Source of the DNA: Streptococcus sp. VT 162
GTDB taxonomy: Bacteria > Bacillota > Bacilli > Lactobacillales > Streptococcaceae
Reading direction: 5' to 3'
DNA length: 64,000 nt
NCBI GenBank assembly: GCA_000688775.2
Contig: CP007628.2
Location: 1,860,001-1,924,000 of the forward strand
Positions 45,928 through 55,312 of the stretch are shown piece by piece (the first letter of the stretch is position 1; the number at the start of each line of letters is the position of its first letter). Made by a program: the position numbers and the translations under genes. The notes under the pieces were generated by a model. It did no database searches, was not told the origin of the DNA, and was given only the letters and a program-made list of their open reading frames with translations.

Positions 45928-47205
45928 ACGGATACCCAAGTAATCCAAAACTAACTCACAGAACATCATGTTGGCCCAAGAAAACCATTCACGTGAGTAA
46001 AGCGTTGGGTCATCCACGTGGAAGCTTTCATGCATGACACCTGTGCCACCATCGCAGGCAACGAGCTGATCCAGCAAGAATTTCTTCTCTGCCTTATCTC
46101 TTGTTGTCAAACCTTGGATAGAAAGGGCGATTGGCCAGATATAGCGATAGAAGGTATGAGAACTTCCGAGACCGCTAGCGTATTCTCCTTGGTAGAAGTA
46201 TGGATTTTCAGGGCTCAGAATGGTACGACGAGTTGCTTGGTAAACCTCATCGTCAATCGCACAGTAACCAAGATAAGGAGCAGCCAGTAGACTTGGGACG
46301 TTTGGATCATCCATGATGCTAGCATTTCCTAGACCATCCACTTCAAAGGCGTAAATCTTTTCACCCTTGCTGTTGGAGGTATAAGCGTAGTTTTCGATTC
46401 CTTCTTGAATCTCAGCTTGCAGACGTTTAGCGTCTGCGATGACACTCTCGCTATCAGCTAGATTCAATTCTGCAAAGATTTCTTGCACATAGCCCAAGAC
46501 AACTACTGCAAACATATTGGACGGAATCAAATAGCTATACTGGCAGCAGTCATCACTCGGTCGGAAAGCTGACCAGGTCATACCTGTCACTGCAAAGTCA
46601 GGACCAAAGCCATCATTTACTAAGGTGTCTTCCTTGCGGTCTGTATCACGGACAAAACGATAAGGTGAATTCTTGTGGTCTTGTTCCACTGTCCAGAGAT
46701 GAAGGATTTCCTTGGTCGCTGCGACAAAAGTCTCATCAAACTGACTGGTCTCGCCAGTCTCTTTCCAAAGGAGATAAGCCAACTGCAAAGGATAGCAAAG
46801 CGAGTCCACCTCGTACTTACGCTCCCAAATCCAGCCGTTAAGGTTTGTGTGGTCAGTCTCATGGTGCCCCTTCCAGTTCTCCTCAATGTTAAAGGAATTG
46901 GCATAAGGATCCTTGAGAATCAAGGTCATCTGACGCTTAACCAAACCTGCAATGGTCTGACGCAGGAGGACATCTCTTTTAGCCACATGAAGATATGGTC
47001 GTAGCTGGGCTGTCGAATCCCGAAGCCACATGGCAGGAATATCCCCTGTGAGCACAAAAGTTGAATCATCTTCTAAGATTTCAACTGTATTGTCCAAGGT
47101 GTCTGTATAGCAACGCTCGAAGACATCCACCCACTCCGGATGGTCCTTGGCCCGCTCTGCTACTTCATCCAGCCATTTTCTAACAATTTCTTTCGAATAA
47201 ATCAT
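45925..47205 (-). CDS. GH125 exo-alpha-1,6-mannosidase
   Basis: About 426 residues from the ATG at 47205, with AGAGGAAAC upstream; the ORF extends 24 bases further. The GDIPAMWLRDSTAQLRPY segment and the C-terminal MHESFHVDDPTLYSREWFSWANMMFCEL segment are GH125 hallmarks. It is an inverting, (alpha/alpha)6-barrel enzyme that takes terminal alpha-1,6-mannose from N-glycan cores. No signal peptide. Divergent from the GH92 gene. The stop codon is provided by the abutting BOX element. Confidence 0.92.
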   Translation of the reverse strand: MIYSKEIVRKWLDEVAERAKDHPEWVDVFERCYTDTLDNTVEILEDDSTFVLTGDIPAMWLRDSTAQLRPYLHVAKRDVLLRQTIAGLVKRQMTLILKDPYANSFNIEENWKGHHETDHTNLNGWIWERKYEVDSLCYPLQLAYLLWKETGETSQFDETFVAATKEILHLWTVEQDHKNSPYRFVRDTDRKEDTLVNDGFGPDFAVTGMTWSAFRPSDDCCQYSYLIPSNMFAVVVLGYVQEIFAELNLADSESVIADAKRLQAEIQEGIENYAYTSNSKGEKIYAFEVDGLGNASIMDDPNVPSLLAAPYLGYCAIDDEVYQATRRTILSPENPYFYQGEYASGLGSSHTFYRYIWPIALSIQGLTTRDKAEKKFLLDQLVACDGGTGVMHESFHVDDPTLYSREWFSWANMMFCELVLDYLGIR

Positions 47206-47340
47206 CGTGCAGTTTCCTCTTTCAAACAAGTTTCATGTTCAGTATATAGTTTTTGAGACAGAAAATACATACACAAATGATAGTCATTTTTCTACAAAAT
47301 TGCTTACTTTCGAACCCCATATCTAAAGGTCTCATTTTTC

Positions 47341-47349
47341 TGATATAAT
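47341..47349 (+). promoter_or_regulatory. Extended -10 promoter of the GH92 gene
   Basis: TGATATAAT, 26 bases before the GH92 start codon. No clear -35 box. Confidence 0.6.
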
Positions 47350-47375
47350 GTAGAAAAACAGCTAAAGGAAATACC

Positions 47376-49463
47376 ATGAAACCACTACTTGAAACCATCG
47401 ATACCCGCTTTGGAACTGCCAGCAAACATGCCTTTTCTCGGGGGAATACCCTGCCTTACACGGGCGTCCCTTTCGGGATGAATTATTTTGTGCCCCAGAC
47501 CAGTGACCAGGAGGGAGCTTGGTTTTTCGATCCGCATCTGCCCATTTTTCAGGGGATTCGATTAACCCACCAACCCAGTCCTTGGATTGGGGACTACTCT
47601 TGGCTCCTTCTGACACCTGTTACAGGTCAGCTAGGTGGAGACAGCCTCTTCCATCGTCAGTCTTCCTATGATAGGGATAAGGCCTCTTTCCAACCTCATT
47701 ATCTGAAAATTTTCTCCCTGCGCTATCAGATTGAAACCCAGCTTACACCGACATGCTATGGCGCTTCTATTCGTTTCAAGCAAAAGCAAGGCAAAGCCCT
47801 CTCCCTCTACCTTCACGCAGCAGATGAACTGACAGTTGAACAAATAGATAAGCGGACTCTTTCCCTACGACAAGAAGGTAAAACTGAGACTACCAAAAAT
47901 CCACTGATACTGTTTACTGCCCTACAAATGAACACGGATATTCTTGCTATCACACAAGAAGAGGGAGACTGGCGAATTGACTTAGCAAGCAGTCAAGCCG
48001 AGATTCAACTAGCAACTTCTTTCATATCGCCTTCTCAAGCTCTGCTTAATCTACCTCAAAAGGACTTTGATAGCTGTAAAGCAAATGCCCAAGCAAACTG
48101 GGAAAATCTCCTCCACCGTTTTGATATCGTGAAGACAGGAGAGGCTGACCGAACCTTCTTTGATCACTGCCTCTACAGACTCTTCCTCTTCCCACAGACA
48201 TTTTATGAGGTTAACGAGTCAGGGCAGAACATCCACATGGATTTGTCTACTAGTAGTGTCAAGCCTGGTGTCCTCTTTAGCAACAATGGTTTCTGGGATA
48301 CCTTCCGCACCACCTTCCCCCTCTTTGCTCTTATCGTACCGGAACACTATCATCGCTTTCTAGAAGGTTTCCTCAATAGCTACCGCGATACTGGATTCCT
48401 GCCTAAATGGCTGGCCCCAGATGAACGTGGCATGATGCCAGGTACCCTGCTAGATGGCATTATCGCAGACAGCGCCTGCAAGGACATGGCCCCCGACTTG
48501 GAAGAAGAACTCCTCCAAGCCATGCTGGAGACAGCCACAAAGTCCGACCCTCTTGGCATCAACGGTCGCCACGGTTTAGCTCAATACCAAGAATTAGGTT
48601 ATCTTTCAACCGACCACCACGAAAGCGTTAGCCACACCCTTGATTATGCCTATAGCGACTTTTGTATCGCCAGCTGTTCCAAAAAACTAGGGAAAACAGA
48701 GATTGCTGACACTTATAACACTTCTTCACAAAATTTCCGTCATCTCTTTGACGCCGAGACGGGCTACATGAGAGCGCGAGATAGCCAAGGCAACTTCCGC
48801 CCCGACTTCTCTCCTTATAGTTGGGGACGCGACTACGCCGAATGCTCTGCCATTCAAGCGACTTTAGGCGTCCTCCATGACATCCCAGGCTTAATCCAGC
48901 TTATGGGCGGAAAAGAAGCCTTCAGCAATTATCTTTTGAAAGCCTGTCAGGACGCTCCTCTCTTTGAAACCACCGGCTATGGTTACGAGATTCATGAAAT
49001 GAGCGAGATGGCAACAGCTCCCTTTGGACAACTCGCCATCTCCAACCAGCCTAGCTTCCACATACCTTATCTCTTTCGCTACAGCGACTACACTGACTAC
49101 ACTGCTCTACTCATCAAAACCTTGCGTCAGAAAGCCTTTCACCCCAGCTGGGAAGCCTATCCTGGCGATGAGGACAATGGCAGTCTCTCTGCTTGGTATA
49201 TCTGGTCAGCTCTTGGATTCTACCCGACCTGTCCGGGCAAACCAAGCTACGACCTCGGAATCCCTCTCTTTAACCATCTGCGTGTCTACCTAGCTAAGGA
49301 AAATAAATGGCTGGATATCCATGCCGAGCAAAACCACAGCCATTTCAACTTTGTCAAAGAATGCCGACTGGACCAGACCATAGTATCTAGCATTCAACAC
49401 CAAGACCTCTTGAAAGCTGAGCAACTAACCTTTACACTTAGCTGGTTGCCAAATCACTCCTAA
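47376..49463 (+). CDS. GH92 alpha-mannosidase (probably alpha-1,2)
   Basis: A 695-residue, calcium-dependent, inverting exo-mannosidase. Near the N-terminus FGTASKHAFSRGNTLPYTGVPFG marks the beta-sandwich domain. The (alpha/alpha)6 domain has the catalytic-site motif GDEDNGSLSAWYIWSALGFYPTCPG. No signal peptide, so likely intracellular. Only plus-strand glycosidase gene in this cluster, divergent from GH125. Its pneumococcal homologue (SP_2145 by memory) cleaves alpha-1,2-mannose of high-mannose glycans. Confidence 0.92.
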   Translation: MKPLLETIDTRFGTASKHAFSRGNTLPYTGVPFGMNYFVPQTSDQEGAWFFDPHLPIFQGIRLTHQPSPWIGDYSWLLLTPVTGQLGGDSLFHRQSSYDRDKASFQPHYLKIFSLRYQIETQLTPTCYGASIRFKQKQGKALSLYLHAADELTVEQIDKRTLSLRQEGKTETTKNPLILFTALQMNTDILAITQEEGDWRIDLASSQAEIQLATSFISPSQALLNLPQKDFDSCKANAQANWENLLHRFDIVKTGEADRTFFDHCLYRLFLFPQTFYEVNESGQNIHMDLSTSSVKPGVLFSNNGFWDTFRTTFPLFALIVPEHYHRFLEGFLNSYRDTGFLPKWLAPDERGMMPGTLLDGIIADSACKDMAPDLEEELLQAMLETATKSDPLGINGRHGLAQYQELGYLSTDHHESVSHTLDYAYSDFCIASCSKKLGKTEIADTYNTSSQNFRHLFDAETGYMRARDSQGNFRPDFSPYSWGRDYAECSAIQATLGVLHDIPGLIQLMGGKEAFSNYLLKACQDAPLFETTGYGYEIHEMSEMATAPFGQLAISNQPSFHIPYLFRYSDYTDYTALLIKTLRQKAFHPSWEAYPGDEDNGSLSAWYIWSALGFYPTCPGKPSYDLGIPLFNHLRVYLAKENKWLDIHAEQNHSHFNFVKECRLDQTIVSSIQHQDLLKAEQLTFTLSWLPNHS

Positions 49464-49467
49464 CCAA

Positions 49468-49500
49468 AAGAACCTTTGCATCGCGCAAAGGTTCTTCTTT
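49468..49500. terminator. Intrinsic terminator after GH92
   Basis: AAGAACCTTTGC / GCAAAGGTTCTT, perfect 12-bp stem, 5-base loop, then CTTTT. It lies directly against the stop codon of the converging GH29 gene and may serve it too. Confidence 0.85.
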
Positions 49501-51179
49501 TATGAAACTTGGACCTGAAGCTGGTCAATCAGCTGCCCATCTACCGTCAGATTTAGATAAAAATCTAAACTTTTATCTCCTGCAAAATACAAGGTTGGTA
49601 GCGTCAGCCTTTTTTCAGTCTCGCCAACTTGAAACGCAAGGACTTGAATCTCGTCCCGATAAACAACACCATGCACACCCGTCCCTGGTTGAATCGAAAT
49701 CTTAGCTTCTAAAGGACTGCTAGATTCTATGCGCTTCACTGTAAAGTGGACATTTTCTCCCTTGGTCACAGCTAGACTTTTTTCTGAAAACTCTAGTTGC
49801 TGAACAGCTTCTTTTTTTGACAAGCTAGGTGTTTTATAAAGTGAAATCTTAGTTAATACTGGCAAATCCTGTGCCTCTGTAATGGTCACGCGTATCTTCT
49901 GCGCCTCAACGACTGATCCTCGTAAGAGACGTTTGTAGCCAACAGTATAACCAGAGCCAAACTCCTGCCAGGCACCATCCAACTCTACCTGAACATGGAA
50001 AGCAGCGATGCGTTGCCCCAACTTCAAATCTTCTCTTAACTCAATCACATCAAAATTTTTAGGTGATCCTAAATCGAGCTCTAATTGGATTGGCAACTCT
50101 GCAACACTTGCCCAAGAACTGGTCTTCCGTCCATCTGTCAGATGATGACAGGCAAAGTCTGGTGATAGAGCAGGGCCAGATACCTTGGCTCCCAGAGCTA
50201 AATCTTCCCTATAGAGTGTGTCACGGTAGGCAGCAAATTCATACAGTCGCCGGATATCCTTTTCGTCAAAGAGTCCATCTTGGTTTGGCGGAATATTGAG
50301 TAAGAGTGGAGTTCCCCGCCCTACCGAGTGAAAGTAGATTTCGACCAACTCCTCGAGAGATTTGGGATCCTGATCCTCATGGTAAAACCAGCCTGGCCGA
50401 AGAGAAACATCTGCCTCACCGATTGAAAACAGCGTTCCCGAGGGGTCTCCGTGCTGTAGATAATCTAATTCCGCCTCTGTCCCCAACTGGTCTTGCTTGA
50501 CTTTTTGCCACAAGGGATCCCCTGCATAGCCTCGTTCATTTCCAATCCAGCGAATACTGGTCCCTTCAGTTGAGAAAATCAAACAATCGCCCTGCAAGTC
50601 ACGAATGGTTTCAAACCAAGTCTCAAACTCATAGTTGACCTTCTGGGCCCCTTCGCCTCGAGCACCATCCATCCACACCTCAGTGAACTTACCGGCATTC
50701 CCATAGGCAGGATTTGACAAGATTTCCTTCAATTGAGCCAGATAGTAGGCATTGTAGTCTGCTTCTCGGTCCACATGATAGAGGGGACTATGGGCATCCC
50801 AAGGAGATAAATAAACTCCCATATCCATGTCAAACTCAGTTACAGCTTTGGAAACCTCAAGGAGCAAGTCCCCCTTTCCATCCCTCCAAGGGCTAGCCTT
50901 GACCGAATAATCTGTATGGGCTGACGGATAGAGCACAAAACCATCATGGTGCTTCACCACCAAAATCAGCTTTTTAAAACCCGTTTCTTTGAGCACTCGA
51001 ATCCATTCACGCGCATCCAACTTGGTCGGGTTAAAACGCTTGGGATCCTCTTGCCCACTTCCCCATTCTTGGTCATAAAAGGTATTGGGGCCAAAATGGA
51101 TAAAGGCAGCTAGTTCATCCTCTAAATAAGCTAGCTGGGCCTGACTTGGTAATGGTCCATGTGGTTTTATTATTGTCAT
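49500..51179 (-). CDS. GH29 alpha-L-fucosidase
   Basis: About 559 residues. Either of two adjacent ATG codons (51182, 51179) fits the AGAAAGAGA upstream, and I chose the second. The (beta/alpha)8 catalytic domain includes FIHFGPNTFYDQEWGSG, LILVVKHHDGFVLYPS and the nucleophile Asp in EVWMDGARGEG. A C-terminal galactose-binding-like/beta-sandwich region follows from about residue 320. No signal peptide. Removes alpha-linked fucose from glycans; the GVYLSPWD pattern suggests the alpha-1,3/1,4-specific group. Confidence 0.9.
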   Translation of the reverse strand: MTIIKPHGPLPSQAQLAYLEDELAAFIHFGPNTFYDQEWGSGQEDPKRFNPTKLDAREWIRVLKETGFKKLILVVKHHDGFVLYPSAHTDYSVKASPWRDGKGDLLLEVSKAVTEFDMDMGVYLSPWDAHSPLYHVDREADYNAYYLAQLKEILSNPAYGNAGKFTEVWMDGARGEGAQKVNYEFETWFETIRDLQGDCLIFSTEGTSIRWIGNERGYAGDPLWQKVKQDQLGTEAELDYLQHGDPSGTLFSIGEADVSLRPGWFYHEDQDPKSLEELVEIYFHSVGRGTPLLLNIPPNQDGLFDEKDIRRLYEFAAYRDTLYREDLALGAKVSGPALSPDFACHHLTDGRKTSSWASVAELPIQLELDLGSPKNFDVIELREDLKLGQRIAAFHVQVELDGAWQEFGSGYTVGYKRLLRGSVVEAQKIRVTITEAQDLPVLTKISLYKTPSLSKKEAVQQLEFSEKSLAVTKGENVHFTVKRIESSSPLEAKISIQPGTGVHGVVYRDEIQVLAFQVGETEKRLTLPTLYFAGDKSLDFYLNLTVDGQLIDQLQVQVS

Positions 51180-51210
51180 CATCTCATATCTCTTTCTCTT
51201 GTTCACAAAG

Positions 51211-51439
51211 TTATCCACAACTTGTGGATAAGAAAACATACCTAAAAACTAGTCTTTTCAGACTCCAGCTCTTAGACTTGGAAGCTTTCACCCTAAACAG
51301 ACCTTTATCAAATAGCTTTGTACCAGGGTTTCTGCCAGCTCTCTAGCAAGTCACTAATATACGGAACTATTATCAGGATACTTCAACACCCAGAGTTGTA
51401 TGTTATTTTCCCCTAGACTTATCCACAGACTGTGAATAA
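51211..51439. promoter_or_regulatory. DnaA-box cluster in the GH29-adcA gap
   Basis: The gap 51240-51703 has no gene. Around its start are two perfect DnaA boxes in inverted orientation: TTATCCACA (51211-51219) and its reverse complement TGTGGATAA (51223-51231), together a 10-bp-arm palindrome with a 1-base centre. A second pair follows: TTATCCACA (51419-51427) and TGTGAATAA (51431-51439, reverse of TTATTCACA). Three of four match the consensus perfectly. The first pair lies within the leader of the GH29 gene. There is no dnaA or dnaN near, so this is not a normal oriC. Confidence 0.75.
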
Positions 51440-51667
51440 ACTATTGTTCCAGACCGCTCTCTCCTTGACTATAACAAAAAGCGATAGTAGCGTCAATATG
51501 ACTAAGATTTCTTCCTAAATCCCCTGAAAAGATTCTATAATTTGTACAATCGTAGCTTTTGTATTTGCCAGCTAGTTAGAATCAGCCAGTAGAAAATGAC
51601 CTCTTTATCACATTGTGAACAGCACAACTGTGGTACTATAATACCTAACAACCTAATCGTTTCCAGC

Positions 51668-51693
51668 AAAAAATCCCGCAGATTTGCGGGATT
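51668..51693 (-). terminator. Intrinsic terminator of the adc operon
   Basis: AATCCCGCA / TGCGGGATT, perfect 9-bp stem, loop of 4, T run on the minus strand, 10 bases after the adcA stop. Confidence 0.9.
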
Positions 51694-51703
51694 CTCTCTT
51701 GCA

Positions 51704-53209
51704 TCAATGCGCCAACATTTCTTGGGCGATTTCTTGGCCAGATAGGTTATCTGGGTAGTAGGTTGGCCAGTTTTCCATCTCTTCAAAGAGGGCTTCTTGG
51801 CTAGTACCTCCAAAGAAGATATGGAAATGTTCTGCCTTGACTGGGGCGATATTGTGGTCACTAAACTGAACGTACTTGAACTGTCCAGCATCCGCATCTG
51901 TCGCTTCAAAGAGGAAGCGCACGCCACGATTGCCTTTCTTATAAGTCAAGATTTTCTTGCCGACATACTTGTAGGTGAACTTCTTGCTTTGACCACCTTG
52001 AACAAATTCCATAGTGTTGTCCGTGATGTTGATCTTAGTCACATCTGTCTGATAGCCTTTTCTATAGTAGGCCTTGTACTCATCCTTGGTCATCTTACCA
52101 GTCAACTTAGCCTTGTAGTCAAAGACTTGATCAAAGGTCCCATCCTCAAGAAAAGGATAAACCGACTGCCAGTTGCCAACGTAGTCACTCAAGGTGCGGT
52201 CTTTGACATCTGCATCCTCAAAGTAACCATTGTGAACTGTCTTGGTGTTTTCTTCCTTCTCTGGTTCGATTTCTGGCCCTTCTTGGTCTGTTGTTTGTTT
52301 CAAAGCCTTGAGGTTTTTCTCCATCACGGAGATATAGTCCTCACCGGCCTTGGTTGCTTCTTCTGTCAGACTTTCTAGCGGATTGAGCACGTCTAGTTTG
52401 ACACCTGTTTCTTTTGAAAGTGTATTGGCGAGGGCTTGTGAGGCATTTTCTTCAAAGTAGATATAAGAAATCTTGTTTTTCTTGATATACTCGGTCAATT
52501 CTGCCAAACGTGCTGCTGATGGCTCTGCATCTGGTGAAAGACCTGAGATGGATACTTGCTTGAGACCGTAGTCTAAGGCAAGGTAGTTAAAGGCAGCGTG
52601 CTGAGTCACAAAGCTCTTTTGTTTGGCTTGAGACAAGCCATCTGTGTAGGCCTTGTCCAATGCTTGCAATTTTTCAATATAGGCAGCTGCATTCTTCTCA
52701 AAAGTCTCTTTTTTATCAGGATAATCTGCTGACAAGCTGTCACGGATATGCTCTACCAGTTTGATGGCGCGTGCTGGTGAAAGCCAAACGTGGGGATCGT
52801 AGTCATGATGGTGACCCTCACCACCATGATCATGCCCTTCCTCTTCTTCCTTACCACCTGGTAAGAGCAGCATATCACCTGTCGCCTTGATGGTTTTCAC
52901 CTTTTTCTTATCCAAGGATTCTAACAATTTTGGAACCCAAGTTTCCATGTTTTCATTTTCATAGACAAAGGTATCTGCATCTTGGATTTTGGCAACTGCC
53001 TTGGCAGACGGTTCATACTCATGGGGTTCTGTACCAGCACCGATTAGAAGTTCTACATTAGCAGTATCTCCTGCGACTTGCTTGGTAAATTCGTAGACAG
53101 GGTAAAAGGTTGTCACGATATTTAGTTTCCCATCTGCCTGTTTTTGATTGGAACAAGCCACTAAAAACAGGGCACATAGACTAGCCAGTAGTAAGCTCAG
53201 TTTTTTCAT
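51704..53209 (-). CDS. adcA: Zinc-binding lipoprotein AdcA (ZnuA-ZinT fusion)
   Basis: A 501-residue zinc-uptake binding protein. Lipobox Cys19 (LVACSN). The N-terminal ZnuA-like domain (about 25-310) has a His/Glu/Asp-rich loop (GHDHGGEGHHHDYDPHVW, about 124-141) that captures zinc. The C-terminal ZinT-like domain begins near residue 330 (NGYFEDADVKDRTLSDYVGNWQSVYPFL). It is the last gene of adcRCBA, 9 bases after adcB. Feeds zinc to AdcBC. Confidence 0.96.
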   Translation of the reverse strand: MKKLSLLLASLCALFLVACSNQKQADGKLNIVTTFYPVYEFTKQVAGDTANVELLIGAGTEPHEYEPSAKAVAKIQDADTFVYENENMETWVPKLLESLDKKKVKTIKATGDMLLLPGGKEEEEGHDHGGEGHHHDYDPHVWLSPARAIKLVEHIRDSLSADYPDKKETFEKNAAAYIEKLQALDKAYTDGLSQAKQKSFVTQHAAFNYLALDYGLKQVSISGLSPDAEPSAARLAELTEYIKKNKISYIYFEENASQALANTLSKETGVKLDVLNPLESLTEEATKAGEDYISVMEKNLKALKQTTDQEGPEIEPEKEENTKTVHNGYFEDADVKDRTLSDYVGNWQSVYPFLEDGTFDQVFDYKAKLTGKMTKDEYKAYYRKGYQTDVTKINITDNTMEFVQGGQSKKFTYKYVGKKILTYKKGNRGVRFLFEATDADAGQFKYVQFSDHNIAPVKAEHFHIFFGGTSQEALFEEMENWPTYYPDNLSGQEIAQEMLAH

Positions 53210-53218
53210 TTCATTCTC

Positions 53219-54025
53219 CTATTTGATAAAACGTTTCAGTAGACTGACTAACAAAAAGACAGCTACAAAGATAATGGTGATACTAGCGCTGGCAGGTGTT
53301 TCCGCATAGTAGGAAATATAGAGACCTGCCACCATTCCCAAAAAGCCAATAGCGCTGGCTAGTAACATAACGGATTTGAAGTTTTTCCCCAGACGAAGGG
53401 CAATGCTAGCTGGCAAGACCATAATGGTCGACACCAAAAGGGCTCCTGCAGCTGGAATCATAAGGGCAATGGCCACCCCTGTCACCATATTAAAGAGGAT
53501 AGACATGGTACGAACTGGCAAGCCATCCACAAAGGCCGTGTCCTCATCAAAGGTCAGGATATACATTGGTCGCAAGAATAAGAAAGTCAAGAGTAAAACG
53601 ACCGCAGCAATGGCAAAGAGGAACATCACCTGCTCCTGGCTAATGGTCACAATCGAACCAAAGAGATATTGGTCCAAACTCATGGAACTAGAACTTTTAC
53701 CCTTACTCATCACGATAAGGGAGACTGCAAGCCCTGTAGACATGAGGATGGCAGTCCCGATTTCCATAAAGTTCTTATAGACTGTACGGAGATACTCCAG
53801 AAAAACCGCTGCAATCAAGACAATAGCAATGGTTGAAATCGTTGGAGAAATCCCCAAAACCAGACCAAAGGCTACACCAGACAAAGAAACGTGGCTGAGT
53901 GTATCACTCATAAGACTCTGACGACGTAAGATAAGGAAGGTCCCAAGAACTGGAGAAAAGAGACTCATGGCAATGACCGCCAAGAAGGCCCGCTGCATGA
54001 AGTCATAAGATAACAAACTAAGCAT
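53219..54025 (-). CDS. adcB: Zinc ABC transporter permease AdcB
   Basis: A 268-residue ABC-3 family permease with about eight TM helices. The segment [16 protein letters not shown] near residue 40 is the typical coupling region of metal permeases. Overlaps adcC by 8 bases and precedes adcA by 9 bases. Confidence 0.95.
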   Translation of the reverse strand: MLSLLSYDFMQRAFLAVIAMSLFSPVLGTFLILRRQSLMSDTLSHVSLSGVAFGLVLGISPTISTIAIVLIAAVFLEYLRTVYKNFMEIGTAILMSTGLAVSLIVMSKGKSSSSMSLDQYLFGSIVTISQEQVMFLFAIAAVVLLLTFLFLRPMYILTFDEDTAFVDGLPVRTMSILFNMVTGVAIALMIPAAGALLVSTIMVLPASIALRLGKNFKSVMLLASAIGFLGMVAGLYISYYAETPASASITIIFVAVFLLVSLLKRFIK

Positions 54026-54722
54026 GGTCCACCTCCTGGTCGCTTTCGTGAACGTTAAAACAACGCCACGGCGAGTCTTGGTTACGCACTAGATGAATAT
54101 TGCGATCCGCATAGTCCTTGACCTCCTCAGGATCATGGGTAATCATCAAAACAGCCTTGCCATGATGGTGGGCACTATGGTGCATGAGTTCGTAAAATTC
54201 ATTTTTACTTCCAGCATCCATCCCTGTTGTCGGCTCATCCAGGACAAAGATATCTGGGTCAGAAGCAAACATCCGTGCAATAACCGCCCGTTGCTTTTGC
54301 CCACCAGAGAGGGAACCAATCCGTTTGTCACGGTGTTCCCACATACCAACTGAGTCTAGACTGGCCTTGATGTGCTCCTCATCATGGGCATTCAAGCGAC
54401 GGAACCAGCCCTTTCGCGGATAACGACCCGACTTGACAAATTCATAAACTGTACTTGGAAAACCAGCATTAAAACTGGCTATCTGCTGGGGAAGATAGGC
54501 TATCCTAAGCTTTTTTCCATGAGTATTTGTCTTTGAGATGGTTACCTTACCAAATCTTGGTTGCAAGATGCCTAGACTCGCCTTGATCAGCGTCGTCTTG
54601 GCAGCCCCATTTTCACCAGTCAAGGTGACAAACTCCCCACTATCAACACTATAGTTGATATGCTCGAGGACAGGCTCTTTGTCATAATAGAAAGACAAGT
54701 CCTCTACTGTAATATACCTCAT
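54018..54722 (-). CDS. adcC: Zinc ABC transporter ATP-binding protein AdcC
   Basis: A 234-residue ATPase. The Walker A is GENGAAKTT (36-44): the usual Gly before Lys is Ala. The signature LSGGQKQR and Walker B FVLDEP are standard. His-rich spots near the end ([11 protein letters not shown]) could bind metal. Its start abuts the adcR stop (shared base), and it overlaps adcB by 8 bases. Energises zinc uptake with AdcA/AdcB. Confidence 0.95.
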   Translation of the reverse strand: MRYITVEDLSFYYDKEPVLEHINYSVDSGEFVTLTGENGAAKTTLIKASLGILQPRFGKVTISKTNTHGKKLRIAYLPQQIASFNAGFPSTVYEFVKSGRYPRKGWFRRLNAHDEEHIKASLDSVGMWEHRDKRIGSLSGGQKQRAVIARMFASDPDIFVLDEPTTGMDAGSKNEFYELMHHSAHHHGKAVLMITHDPEEVKDYADRNIHLVRNQDSPWRCFNVHESDQEVDHA

Positions 54723-55162
54723 TATTTGATTTCTCCTACTAAAGCAGTTAAAAACCGCTGGATAACTTCTTGTTCATTTGGAGTAAACTGACTTGCTACT
54801 TGTTCATAGGCTAAGAGCGTGTGTTCATGATGATGGTGGTGTTCTGCCGCTACTGGTCGAGCCAGCTCTGTCAGTTGGTAAAAAATCACACGCGCATCCT
54901 TTGGATCTCTGGATGTCTCTAACATGCCCTCTTTGACCAAAGACTTGATAGCCTTGGTCACTGCCGCCTGACTGACATTGAGACGACGAGCCAACTCCGA
55001 GTTGGTTAGGGATTCTTCTGACAAGAGCATGAGGATGTGTTCCTGAGTATTGGTCAAGGCAACGTCACTTGTGCAATGCCCGATTAGAATTTCATGCTGG
55101 TTCTCAGATCTCAAGATCACCTCGTTTAAAAAGTTGTCGATTTCCTGTGCAAGCTGTCTCAT
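54722..55162 (-). CDS. adcR: Zinc-responsive MarR-family repressor AdcR
   Basis: A 146-residue MarR regulator that represses zinc-uptake genes when loaded with zinc. Known zinc ligands are visible: Cys30, Glu41, His42 and the HHHHHEH cluster near residue 110. The wHTH region has [25 protein letters not shown]. It is the first gene of adcRCBA. An AdcR-box-like site overlaps its promoter. Confidence 0.96.
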   Translation of the reverse strand: MRQLAQEIDNFLNEVILRSENQHEILIGHCTSDVALTNTQEHILMLLSEESLTNSELARRLNVSQAAVTKAIKSLVKEGMLETSRDPKDARVIFYQLTELARPVAAEHHHHHEHTLLAYEQVASQFTPNEQEVIQRFLTALVGEIK

Positions 55163-55220
55163 GTGTTACTCCTTCCCTAGCTATCTTTTTCATAAAAAAA
55201 ACTTAGATAGCTACCGATTC

Positions 55221-55259
55221 TTTACTGGTTAATTATATCATAAACCAAAAAAGAGTCAA
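55221..55259 (-). promoter_or_regulatory. adcR promoter with AdcR operator
   Basis: On the minus strand TTGACT (55254-55259), 16 bases, extended -10 TGATATAAT (-10 at 55232-55237). The operator at 55221-55232 (plus strand TTTACTGGTTAA) differs by one base from TTAACYRGTTAA and overlaps the -10 end, fitting autorepression. Confidence 0.75.
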
Positions 55260-55312
55260 GGGAAAAAGGCGTAAAAACGTTTCCCTAGACTCTTCTAGAT
55301 GTAAAATTTAAC

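Noticed and set aside
51211..51439. Replication origin (oriC) from the DnaA boxes
   Set aside because: No dnaA, dnaN, rpmH or AT-rich unwinding region of the usual kind is near, and only four boxes are present. Kept as a DnaA-box cluster only.
51535..51927. A 130-codon minus-strand ORF crossing the adcA end and terminator
   Set aside because: It runs through the adcA terminator stem and overlaps adcA in another frame. No ribosome-binding site.
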